A stretch of 64,000 nt of DNA, taken from the NCBI RefSeq assembly GCF_900090045.1, contig NC_041777.1, positions 551,501 to 615,500 on the forward strand, in the 5' to 3' direction. Positions 1 through 9,401 of this stretch are shown piece by piece. This DNA comes from Plasmodium malariae (lineage: Eukaryota > Apicomplexa > Aconoidasida > Haemosporida > Plasmodiidae). Both the position numbers and the translations under genes were made by a program. Below the pieces are notes generated by a model. That model did not search any database. It saw nothing but the letters and a program-made list of their open reading frames with translations, and was not told where the DNA came from. The stretch's first letter is position 1. Each line of letters begins with the position of its first letter.

Positions 1-1479
1 AGCAATGACGTAGTTAACAATAGTGAGCTTCTCCTCCTTAACAACACAGAGGGGAACTTTAACCCATACATGCAAAGGGAATGGAGTAACAGCAGTAGCA
101 ATAGAAATAGTAATAATATATACGAACTGAAGAAGTTGAATTTGTTCGCTGAGAGTAAAAAAAGAGACAAAGAAAACAAACATGAAAATAAATTAAACAA
201 AATGAAAAAGTGCAGAACTAAAGTATTCTTTTATATAAATCCGAAATATATTATTGAACCGTTAAAAAGAAAGATATACCAAAATATGTCTGTTTATATT
301 GAAAATTTAATAAGTGATGTTAAAGCAATAGAAAATAAAAACAGAGCAGAAATTTTAACAGACTTACATAACACACCTTGGTTTTGCATGATTTTTGATT
401 TTGATGGAATTAGCAAATTGCTCAATGTGTTCAATAAGTATTTAATTTATTCTGATTCATTGATCATTCCGGATACCCTCATACCGAATAAGCTGGATGG
501 GGACAAAGCAACTACCGCATCTGTTGATGCTACCACTGGAAGGAATCATGACGAAGAGAAGAGTATCATAAGTAATGAAAATGGGCAGATGGAGCAGACC
601 GGGCAGATAGAACAGAACGGGCAGATGGAGCAGAACGGGCAGATAGAACAGAACGGGCAGATAGAACAGAACGGGCAGATAGAACAGAACGGACAAATCG
701 AGCAGAACGAGCAGAATGGTCAAAATTGCCAAAATGGTCAAAGTGCATACATGCAAAACTTTAATTACTTCTTTGAAAAGAGCGACAAGTTGGACGTGTT
801 AAAAAGAAAGATATTCGAATACGAAAATAATATAATAGAGAATGTGGAAAAGTTAAACTACTTAAAAGAGCTGTGCATTTCTTTAAAGGAGCAAGTTAAT
901 ATAAAAAAGAAAAAACTAATATTGTTAATAGAAAAAGCAAAATTAAAGAATTATACTTATAAGAGTAAAGATTTACAGACCATCCTTGATATTGAAAAAA
1001 GCTGCTTAACAAAAGGAGATCAGTTAAGTCTAAATAATGAATATTATAATATATTTAAAAAAATTAATGAAGGCTTGAATTATTTAAAAAAATATTCAAA
1101 TATAATAATATCAAACCAGATCATACATAATGAAATATTAAATAATGATGACAGTATTAATTATTGCAAATCCACTATATCAACTGAAGATTTGAGTTGT
1201 GAACATAATTTGAATGAAGAAGACGAGGAGGATGATGATTATGATGATGAAGGTATTAGTAATATGCATGTATCACCAAACAATCAGAAAAATAAAAGAA
1301 AACATGTAAACACAAATGAAGAGCATTTGTTAAAAAAGAACAATGCATTAGAAAAGGTAGACGACCATATAGATAAAGAAGTACATAAAAAAAGAAAAAC
1401 CATAAACCAAATAAAAAATCTGCAGTGGGAAAGAGAGGATAACGAAGAATGGGTCGATGAGTTTTTGGAGGATTTTTAA
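1..1479 (+). CDS. C-terminal part of unrecognised Plasmodium protein (5' end outside window)
   Basis: The frame is open from base 1, so the first ATG at 70 is probably internal and the gene starts upstream of the window. It stops with TAA at 1477-1479. The visible part is hydrophilic and mostly predicted helical. After the 18-bp repeat array (GQIEQN-type hexapeptides, see separate entry) comes a Lys/Glu/Leu-rich coiled-coil-like stretch (about nt 780-1150), then an acidic run (EEDEEDDDYDDE) and a basic tail with a nuclear-localisation-like KKRKTINQ segment, ending WVDEFLEDF. A relatively hydrophobic block around nt 370-470 (HNTPWFCMIFDFDG) looks like the most conserved-type region. I do not recognise the family. 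A nuclear, possibly kinetochore or chromatin, role would be a guess from composition only. Confidence 0.75.
   Translation, partial: SNDVVNNSELLLLNNTEGNFNPYMQREWSNSSSNRNSNNIYELKKLNLFAESKKRDKENKHENKLNKMKKCRTKVFFYINPKYIIEPLKRKIYQNMSVYIENLISDVKAIENKNRAEILTDLHNTPWFCMIFDFDGISKLLNVFNKYLIYSDSLIIPDTLIPNKLDGDKATTASVDATTGRNHDEEKSIISNENGQMEQTGQIEQNGQMEQNGQIEQNGQIEQNGQIEQNGQIEQNEQNGQNCQNGQSAYMQNFNYFFEKSDKLDVLKRKIFEYENNIIENVEKLNYLKELCISLKEQVNIKKKKLILLIEKAKLKNYTYKSKDLQTILDIEKSCLTKGDQLSLNNEYYNIFKKINEGLNYLKKYSNIIISNQIIHNEILNNDDSINYCKSTISTEDLSCEHNLNEEDEEDDDYDDEGISNMHVSPNNQKNKRKHVNTNEEHLLKKNNALEKVDDHIDKEVHKKRKTINQIKNLQWEREDNEEWVDEFLEDF
583..708 (+). repeat. 18-bp coding minisatellite (GQ[I/M]EQ[N/T])
   Basis: Seven in-frame 18-bp units of the type gggcagatagaacagaac inside the first gene. 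They are nearly identical at nucleotide level, so the array is probably a recent slippage or unequal-crossover expansion. The unit length is a multiple of three, so copy-number changes keep the frame. Confidence 0.9.
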
Positions 1480-2816
1480 AACATTCTCCAGAAGAGGCAA
1501 ATGTGGAATATTATATAAGACCACATATCAGATATCACGCAAAAAGAGATATGAACAGTCCATGGTTTATGATTATAAAATATTTTTTCATTTTTTCATT
1601 CTTTTTTTTTTTTAGTAGTATTTGTTACATATTAAAATAATTTTCACCAAGTGTGTAGTTATTACTACCATCCTTCTATCGTTCTTCCACTAAAAGAAGG
1701 CGATGGATGTCCTCTTATAAGTTAAAGAACTATCCATTAAATCTTAAACAGTAAACAATAAATTTGTGTGTCTCACTTTGTTTTATCTGTTTAACTATTT
1801 AGCTGCGTTAGTCCATACCTTCTTCGTATCCCTGCGCAAACAATCTTACAGTTTTTTATCCATTCTTATCTTTTTTTTTATCTTTTCCTATCTCTTCTTT
1901 TTTTTTATCTTTTCCTATCTCTTCTTTTTTTTTATATTTTCCTATCTCTTCTTTTTTTTTATCTTTTCCTATCTCTTCTTTTTTTTTATCTTTACCTGTC
2001 TCTTCTTTTTTTTTATATTTTCCTATCTCTTCTTTTTTTTTATCTTTACCTATCTCTTCTTTTTTTTTATATTTTCCTATCTCTTTTTTTTTTTTTATCT
2101 TTACCTATCTCTTTTTTTTTTTTTTCTGTGTGTATTTCATAACGAATACTGTGTGCGCAAATTATTACGCGAGCAAACAAAAGAAGGAAAATGCTTTAAT
2201 TTTCGTTTGCACATGTGTACACACATATGCACCTGTATGTACACATATGTGCATGCTTGTTTTTATTTTTGTTTTATGGTGGGGATGGAAAAAAGAAAAA
2301 AAATTAAATATAAATAAATACATAAATAAACACTTAAATAAATATACATGAATAATGTACGTACAGATAAATACACATAAATAAAGGTATCCATAAATAA
2401 ACGACAATTTTTCTACATTATTAAGATAATATTTATAAAACTTAAGAACGTTAAAAAATAATAAATACATAAGCATACAAGAATAAAAAAAGGAAAAAAC
2501 AAAAATAAGAATAATTATTTTAAATGACGAACTCTTCAAGATACCTCCACTTATAGCAGTGCTCATTCGAAGCAATGGTAACGTTTGCAAAATTGCATAA
2601 ATAAAAGAACCTTCTCGCTGTATATACTTGTCGATTTTACTCTTTCCAGCACTTAATTTTGTAAAAATAAAAAAAAAAAAAAGAAAGAAGTAGAAGTGAA
2701 GTATAGAGAAGAGACCTTGTTCTCACCTCTTTATCGGTCAAGCGTGTACATGTTACTAATACATGTACAGGCGGCTATAACTCCAACTTTTGGTAGATCA
2801 GACAAAAAGGTGAAAA
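1480..2816. other. Intergenic, with T-rich 27-bp tandem repeat at 1858-2125
   Basis: AT-rich spacer downstream of the first gene. From about 1858 to 2125 a 27-bp pyrimidine-rich unit (cttc, nine T, atcttttcctatct) repeats about nine times. It is open in one plus-strand frame as a Phe-rich string, which I treat as a repeat artefact. A GC-richer island lies at about 2520-2660 (see findings). Nothing else could be assigned. Confidence 0.7.
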
Positions 2817-3008
2817 ATGAAGTTGCTTGTTTTAGAGGTACGAAATGAGACCCAAACTTCCACGGTAATTGTAACGGACGAGGGAAAAACGCAAATCTCA
2901 CGCACAGTCCTCGACAATTTCTTATATTTTGAACAACATTCCTTTATGGTTTTTGCTCAGATTATTGTTATACTGACATTTTATATTATTATATTCTTCT
3001 ATACATGA
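2817..3008 (+). CDS. Possible 63-residue tail-anchored protein, overlapping Mad1 3' end
   Basis: ATG at 2817 follows a Plasmodium-like AAAA context, and an in-frame TGA lies just upstream. The reading frame has a hydrophilic 43-residue N-terminus of coding-like, unusually GC-rich composition for this spacer. It ends in a single C-terminal hydrophobic helix (MVFAQIIVILTFYIIIFFYT), as in tail-anchored membrane proteins. The last 87 bases overlap, antisense, the final 28 codons of the Mad1-like gene. Either the two genes overlap tail to tail, Mad1 ends earlier through an unseen splice, or this ORF is chance. I do not recognise a family. Confidence 0.33.
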   Translation: MKLLVLEVRNETQTSTVIVTDEGKTQISRTVLDNFLYFEQHSFMVFAQIIVILTFYIIIFFYT

Positions 3009-5828
3009 TAGAGATAAAAGAATTGGGTATGTATTTATTTTATTTATGTATCTTTTCCATTCAACATTTTCATTCCACTTAATACTATAATACCCGTGCA
3101 ATAGTAAATTATATTTGCATCCTTTCATTATTGTAGATATGTTGATGTTCGTATTTTGGAGGTTTGACTTTTCTATAACTGCGTTAGTGTTGATTTCGTT
3201 TCTCTCGTTGAATAGTCCATCGTAGAAGTTCTCCTTGTCTTGGTCCCCACTTCTTTCTCTTTCCTTCTGCACCTCCGATTCGTCATCCACTTCGGCTTCT
3301 ACTCTATCAACTATCCCAGCTTCTATGCTGTTACCTACCCCGGATTCTATGCTGTTACCTATCCCAGCTTCTATGCTGTTACCTATCCCAGCTTCTATGC
3401 TGTTACCTATCCCAGCTTCTATGCTGTTACCTATCCCAGCTTCTATGCTGTTACCTATCCCAGCTTCTATGCTGTTACCTACCCCGGATTCTATGCTGTT
3501 ACCTACCCCTGATTCTATGCTGTTACCTACCCCGGATTCTACTTGTTCACCTACCCCATCCTTTACATCATCAAATTTATGTGTGTCTGTTTCGGCGGCC
3601 AGCTCGACCTTCATTTTTTTCAAACTCCGATAACCCTCGTTCTGGGGATGGTAAGACCTCTTTTCATTTGCGCATTTGCTTTTTATGAATATAAATTTCC
3701 CATCGTGCGTCGAAAATAAGGAAGTCAGAATGAAGAAGACCTCCTCATTACTGTGTTCAACTTGTACATCCCATCCCAAAAGATAAAGGAATGCTTCTCT
3801 ATAGCTCTTTATTTGGCTAGTATAATAAATTTTAATAACTTCAATTTTGGACTTTAAATATAAAATTTCATTTCTCATATTTGTTAATTCTATTTCGTCC
3901 ATGGATTTTAAACTTTCGATATCTCTGTAGAGAACACTTATATCATCCTTATTACAATAATGACTATGATTACTACTAACACTATTATTACTATTATTAT
4001 TATTGTATAAGTCTGTGGAAAGAGCTTTATTACCTTTACTCTCCTTATTGTTCATTTTATTGTCAAACTGCACCTTTTTTATTGTTTCTTTCAAGTCTCT
4101 TATGACAGTATCATTTTTCTCATTATCTTCACGCCATTGGTTTTTCACATGTGTTAAATCATTTTCTAAATATACAATTTTGTTTTTATAATTCTCTACT
4201 TCTTCTTTAAGATATATTATTTCCTTCTTATGAAACTGCAATTCTTCTGCAAACATTTCTGCATTTTTTTGTTTTAAATAAAAACTTTCGTACTCACTTT
4301 TATATTTCTTCATATTTTCATTTAATTCTTCTATTAATTTTTCCTTCTCTTGATTGTCTTTTTTTATCATGTCGTATTTGGTTTTGTAGTCTGTCAGAAG
4401 CTTCTCAAAATTTGCGCCCTCTAATTTTATACTATCAAATGTTGTACTCCCAAATTTTGAACTCTCAAAATTTTTACTCCCCGCTTCCTTCGCATTAGCA
4501 TCAGCGTCTTCATCACCATCAGCACAAGCAGTATTACTATCATCACCTCCATCGTCTTTTTCATTACCACCTCTTTGAAGCTGCATTTCGGACTCAGAAC
4601 ACGCCTCCCTATTCAAACCCTCCCCTTGTTTTTCTGCCTTTCCCTGGTTTCGTTGGACCGTGTTACTGTTACCCTTGCCCCTATCATGGACACCCTTTGC
4701 CTTGTTCAACTCGTACAAATAATCTCTTTTAAGCAATTCATACTTTTTTTCTAAAAACCTAATTTTGTTTTTCAAAATTCTTAGCTCTAAATTCTTATCC
4801 TCACTATTTTGTTTTTCTATTTCTATATCAATTGACAACTTTTTGTATTTCACTTCTAAGTCTGTCTTTGTAAAATTAACTTGATTGTACTTATTATATA
4901 TATCATTCAAGCTTTTTTTTAAATTCTCAATATTTATGGCTTTATCATTTATATACAATTTGGAAAACTTCATCCATTCGTTTAGTTGCTCTGTTAGTTT
5001 ATTATTCTCTATTTGATGATTTAAAATACTGTTTTTCAGTTCTTTAATATTTTCGAATCTTTCTTTATCTCTATATTTGAATATTTCTAATTCTTTTATT
5101 TTGCTTTCCAATATATCAATTTTGCTTTCTAATAATGGAATTTTTTTACATTTCTCTTTATACTGAGAACATAAAACAATCATGCTTTTATACTGTTGTC
5201 TTTCCTTGGATGTTATTTCATCATTTTTTTTTAAAATTTCTATATTTTCTTTTAATTTTTTTATTTCTAATTTATATTTTAATACTTCATCATCCGTTAT
5301 ATTATCTAACAGATTATTATTTATTATACTTTTTTCTCCTTTTAAATATATACGAAATTCGTCAATTTTATTATTTAGCTTATCTACTGTTACATCCTTT
5401 TCTTTTATTTTTTCTTTTAAATTTTCATTTTCATATTTACACATATTTAAATTTTTATAACATTCGTTTAGTTTTTCCTCCAAGTTTTTGCACTTGTCCT
5501 TGTTCTCTTTTTTTAAATTTACTAGTTTTTCTTCTAGAACGAATGTGAACTCCTTCAACTTTTTGTAGTTTTTTTCAATTACCATCCTTTTACCAAATTC
5601 TTGTTTTAATTTTCTTGAAATATCTTCTCCTTCGATACTACTACTCTCCTTATTGTTGTTCTTGTCATCACTGTCGCATTCTTGTTTATTTACAGTTATG
5701 TTTCTCTTCAAAAGATCGTTTTCTTCTTTAAGCTTTTTACACTCATTCTTAAAAAGTGCAGCCAGTTTTCTCAATTTCAAAATTTCTTCATCTTTACTTT
5801 TGTCTTGTGTTTCGTTGTTACTTTTCAT
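2922..5828 (-). CDS. MAD1: Mad1-like spindle assembly checkpoint protein
   Basis: Reading from ATG at 5828 gives 968 residues; the frame is open for a further 21 bases upstream without an ATG. Residues 1 to about 670 are almost continuous coiled coil (Lys/Glu/Leu/Asn heptads) with a low-complexity break near residues 385-460. The C-terminus matches the Mad1 RWD domain: SYREAFLYLLGWDVQ, then EEVFFILTSLFSTHDGKFI at about 675-715, and after an insert NLLLHGYYSIKWN and INTYPILLSLS at about 905-940. These correspond to the REACYSLLGY, RLTSLYAEH and IPAFLSSLTLELF segments of human MAD1. The insert of about 190 residues carries the 24-bp repeat array. Mad1 normally recruits Mad2 to unattached kinetochores and docks at nuclear pores. 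No Mad2-interaction motif of the KVLHMSLNP type is obvious. Homology was judged by eye from memory. Confidence 0.72.
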   Translation of the reverse strand: MKSNNETQDKSKDEEILKLRKLAALFKNECKKLKEENDLLKRNITVNKQECDSDDKNNNKESSSIEGEDISRKLKQEFGKRMVIEKNYKKLKEFTFVLEEKLVNLKKENKDKCKNLEEKLNECYKNLNMCKYENENLKEKIKEKDVTVDKLNNKIDEFRIYLKGEKSIINNNLLDNITDDEVLKYKLEIKKLKENIEILKKNDEITSKERQQYKSMIVLCSQYKEKCKKIPLLESKIDILESKIKELEIFKYRDKERFENIKELKNSILNHQIENNKLTEQLNEWMKFSKLYINDKAINIENLKKSLNDIYNKYNQVNFTKTDLEVKYKKLSIDIEIEKQNSEDKNLELRILKNKIRFLEKKYELLKRDYLYELNKAKGVHDRGKGNSNTVQRNQGKAEKQGEGLNREACSESEMQLQRGGNEKDDGGDDSNTACADGDEDADANAKEAGSKNFESSKFGSTTFDSIKLEGANFEKLLTDYKTKYDMIKKDNQEKEKLIEELNENMKKYKSEYESFYLKQKNAEMFAEELQFHKKEIIYLKEEVENYKNKIVYLENDLTHVKNQWREDNEKNDTVIRDLKETIKKVQFDNKMNNKESKGNKALSTDLYNNNNSNNSVSSNHSHYCNKDDISVLYRDIESLKSMDEIELTNMRNEILYLKSKIEVIKIYYTSQIKSYREAFLYLLGWDVQVEHSNEEVFFILTSLFSTHDGKFIFIKSKCANEKRSYHPQNEGYRSLKKMKVELAAETDTHKFDDVKDGVGEQVESGVGNSIESGVGNSIESGVGNSIEAGIGNSIEAGIGNSIEAGIGNSIEAGIGNSIEAGIGNSIESGVGNSIEAGIVDRVEAEVDDESEVQKERERSGDQDKENFYDGLFNERNEINTNAVIEKSNLQNTNINISTIMKGCKYNLLLHGYYSIKWNENVEWKRYINKINTYPILLSLSCIEEYNNIKCQYNNNLSKNHKGMLFKI
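3300..3550 (-). repeat. 24-bp coding minisatellite (G[V/I]GNSIE[S/A])
   Basis: About nine near-identical 24-bp units, with degenerate units at both edges, encode the octapeptide GIGNSIEA or GVGNSIES within the Mad1-like gene. The array falls between the two halves of the RWD domain. Confidence 0.9.
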
Positions 5829-5926
5829 TCTGACATCAAAATTGGACAACGACTAGCCAAAGAAGGGGATCAAGGTCACATTCGTACAAAGCGCATACGT
5901 ACACTTGATCATACATACATACGTAA

Positions 5927-5974
<48 letters not shown>

Positions 5975-6272
5975 TTATTTATTTATATATATGAATGTAT
6001 CTTTGTCCTTATGTATGTATGTCTACATATATGCAAATGTACGCACAAATATGAGAATTGCTACAAAAAGCTAATCATGAGCACAAACAGAAAAAAAAAA
6101 AAAAAAAAAAAAAAAAATAATAATAATAATAATAATAATAATAATCGTACAAAATGGAATGCTATGTATACAGTAGCACATACATTACATACCGTAAATC
6201 TGGTAAAAATAAAACAAAGTGCTATAATTTTAAAAAAAAACTACACATAAAAACATAAGTGCAGCAACATAC

Positions 6273-6314
<42 letters not shown>

Positions 6315-6769
6315 ATGAGCTTGTCGCGAATTAAAATATACCCATTATTATCTTTTAAAACGGAGAAAGAATTGCTATTTCCATAATTTCTTTTTTTTTT
6401 TTTTTTTTTTTTTTCTTTTTTTTTTTCCTTTCTACATGATTAAATAAACATTTAAAATTTAAAACGAAAACAATTTTGGCAAATGAAGAATTTGTTTCTT
6501 CTGTTTTCTACTGGCTTACGCAGGCACGTGTGTATTAACGTACTCATGTATGTATTATGTGTATACGTAGAATATTTTTATATACGTACGGAAACATATA
6601 TATGTACATATACAAACGTATGTACGTATATAAATATATGTACGTACTTGTAGGAACATGTTCATCATGACATAGCAAATGTTTATAACTTCTTTTTAAA
6701 TAACATATGTTAAAAAGGGTACAATAATTATGAGGTTTGTTTTGCTTTCTTTTTTGTTTTTTGTTTTTT

Positions 6770-6800
<31 letters not shown>

Positions 6801-7101
6801 TTTGTTTTTTTTTTTTCCTCATTAGTATTTATTTTCAGTTTCCCAAATTGTCGAAATGCGGCTATCAATGTGCTTGTCGTTGAAATGAAGAATAAAAATA
6901 TACGAATGAAATGATGTAAGAACTATGAGCAGAATTACCAGTAAGGAAAGGTAAGAATGCTAATCAAATCGGAAAAATAGAGTGCTTACATATATGGACA
7001 TGTATTATATTGACATGTATTATATGTACATGTTTATGTAAACATGTGCATTTGTCAGTGTTTGGCTAAAACTTTACTTCTCTTCCTTGTTCACTTAACC
7101 T
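5829..7101. other. Intergenic, 5' region of Mad1-like gene
   Basis: Contains (TA)n at about 5932-5970 and 6280-6310, a long poly(A) run followed by (AAT)n at 6092-6145, and poly(T) runs at 6391-6430 and 6777-6803. No convincing coding segment. It probably holds the Mad1 promoter and 5' UTR; no specific promoter element is identifiable. Confidence 0.6.
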
Positions 7102-7534
7102 TTAATGGCCTAACTTTGGAATTAAAACTTGCGCGAACTTCAAGCATTCTGTGCAATTTTTTTTTTTTCGTACTTGCCGCATGCTGTTGCAGTTATTGTT
7201 AATGCAACTGAAGGAGGCAAAGAACAGAAGAAAAAATAAAAAAAAAAAGGGAAAAACATTGCAAAAACATAGCAAACAAACAATTAACAAAAATATAATA
7301 AAAAATAGCTTCTTCAAAAAGTTAAGTATTACTTTTATTCATTTTTTACGTTTTTGTCCAATGCAAAAAGAAACAGGGAAAGGAAGATCCACCTTGCCCC
7401 TTTAAAAAATGTTGAGAGCACATGGAACTTTTAGCTTGAGGATGAATGGCAGCATGTACAGAACATTCAGATTTTACATATGTATGTACGTATATGTGTT
7501 CGCTTGCCTTTTTGTTTGTTTTTCTTTTTTTCAT
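7102..7534 (-). CDS. Possible small two-exon Cys-rich protein (96 residues)
   Basis: Exon 1 is 7534-7350 (ATG at 7534) and exon 2 is 7207-7102 (TAA). The 142-bp intron 7349-7208 begins GTAAAAAATG on the minus strand, is T-rich, and ends with a strong pyrimidine tract TTTGCCTCCTTCAG. The phases match (185 + 106 = 291 nt). Both exons are visibly GC-richer than the flanks. The product has a basic N-terminus and seven cysteines plus several histidines (motifs KSECSV, SSMCSQHF, FPCFFLHW, CINNNC, NCTECLKF). It could bind zinc, but no family is recognised. An internal ATG at 7423 would give 59 residues. Alternatively the exons could be an untranslated leader of the Mad1-like transcript on the same strand. 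Confidence 0.4.
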
Positions 7535-7762
7535 ATAATGTTGTACGACAATTATTTATTATCAGCTCTCCCCTCGTGAGACCATAAACTGGTATCATTC
7601 AAAATATAATGAAAATATTAAAACGTACAACCCCACTTTTGCCATATTTTAATATAAAATAAACTGTAAAAAGTTTGTATCTTTGCAAATAAATATTGTG
7701 GAGCATGTTACACAGAAAAAAAAAAAAAAAAAAAAAAAATAAAATAAAATAAAATAAAACAA

Positions 7763-7807
<45 letters not shown>

Positions 7808-9401
7808 CGTCAGTGAAGGGGAACATATAATATGCCCATAAATTCTTACGGAATAAAATAAAACGTTTACACTAAATTAGTTTCAAAAAGATAAATCACA
7901 GTGAAAAATTTTAAATAAAAATGTGTGGACACTTTTTGTCAAGTATGTGTAATATTGGTTATACACTACGACTTATACACTTTTTATGATGCCGTAAAAG
8001 GGATATGGATTTAACTACAGCGTGTAGCCGAAATGGCATATGTGTAGTTGCTATTACGACATACACGTAATGTGTGCGCATACACATATGTGTATATGAG
8101 ATATATGCAAAAATAACGAAAAAATAGCAAAACAACAAAATAGCAAAACAACAAAATAGAAAAATGCCAAAATAACAAAGCAGAAAAATACCAAAATAGC
8201 AAAACAGTAAAATACCATTTTGTCCCCCTCGAGGATCCCATAATAGTTTAACTTATATATTTTTTTTTTTTTTTTTTTTTTTGCACCAAATAGAGAAATA
8301 TGTAGTACACCTCGGAAAAAAAAAAAAAAAAAATCATTTCACTTTTTCTTCTATAAAATGTACCATTTTTGAGTTTAACATTCCTCGTCTTTGTATTTTC
8401 GCTTATATACTTGAGTATGTAAAAATGCGTATACATATGTGCGTTGCATTCCTCCTGTACACATTCACGTTACACCTTATATATGCAAGTATTAAAAATA
8501 CGGAAGTATGCATTTTTTTTTTTTTTTTTTTTTTAAAGCTGTAAATAAAATACTTGTTTACAAAATGAGCAAGCTCAGACAACTTTTAATATTTTTAAAT
8601 CATTTACAATACAACAAAACATACGTAGCATTTTTGTCTTGTTAGTTTTTTAAAAATCAAACCGTTTGTTCATGATAAAAATTTATCATAATATTGGACA
8701 AGATTGTAAAATTTACATCATTTTGATAGAGGCAAAGCTACGGCTTTAAATACGTAACAGCTATGTTTCTACTAATTTGTCCATTAACATAACTTACAAT
8801 AATTCAGAAACTTTTAACAAGTTTTAGTATACAATATTAAGAGGGAAAACCACGGTCTTTTTTTTTTTTTTCTTCTTTCTTCTTTTTTCTTTCTTTTTTT
8901 ATTTAATTATTTTTTTTTATCACTTGTTTATTTATATCGTTTTCTTAACCTATCAGACAGTACTTTTTTTTCAATCGTTTTAAAGAAGTTTGACAATCCT
9001 TTTAATCGCCTTTGTTTTACTAAATAGTTTTATTTGAAAGCTACTATTTGGAACAGTGTTTTTGACACTTATTGTATTTTCAAATAAATTTTTTTTTTTA
9101 TATTTGTGCGTGTTACTGTTTTTCCGTCTTGTTCTATCTTGTCCTGGCGTGCCTTATATTGTCTTGTCTTATCTTTCCTTAACTTGTCTTACCTAATCCT
9201 ACCTAATCCTACCTAATCCTACCTAATCCTACCTAATCTTACCTAATCTTACCTAGTCTTTTTCTTTTCCTCTTTTTTGTATTTTCGTTTCTGCATCTTT
9301 TCTATTTTAACCTACGTGGTTACTTCCTCCTCCGTGTAAAGATATTTCTACATTTTCACTGCATCAGTACAGTCGTTTTTGCAAAATTGCACAAACTGGA
9401 A
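7535..9401. other. Long AT-rich upstream region of the AP2 gene
   Basis: Contains poly(A)/(AAT)n at 7719-7803, a degenerate CAAAATAGCAAAA repeat at about 8108-8220, poly(T) and poly(A) runs at 8260-8335 and 8513-8534, and a 10-bp pyrimidine-rich tandem repeat (ctacctaatc and variants, about eight copies) at 9183-9260. The last lies 140-220 bp before the AP2 start codon, so it may be in the promoter or 5' UTR. No gene seen. Confidence 0.6.

Noticed and set aside
1766..2317. Phe-rich plus-strand ORF of 183 codons
   Set aside because: It is the 27-bp T-rich repeat read in frame; composition is that of simple sequence, not a protein gene.
9387..9401. Upstream start for the AP2 protein at 9387
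   Set aside because: The codon there is TTG; the first ATG in frame is at 9402. The same correction was made for Mad1 (5828 rather than 5849).
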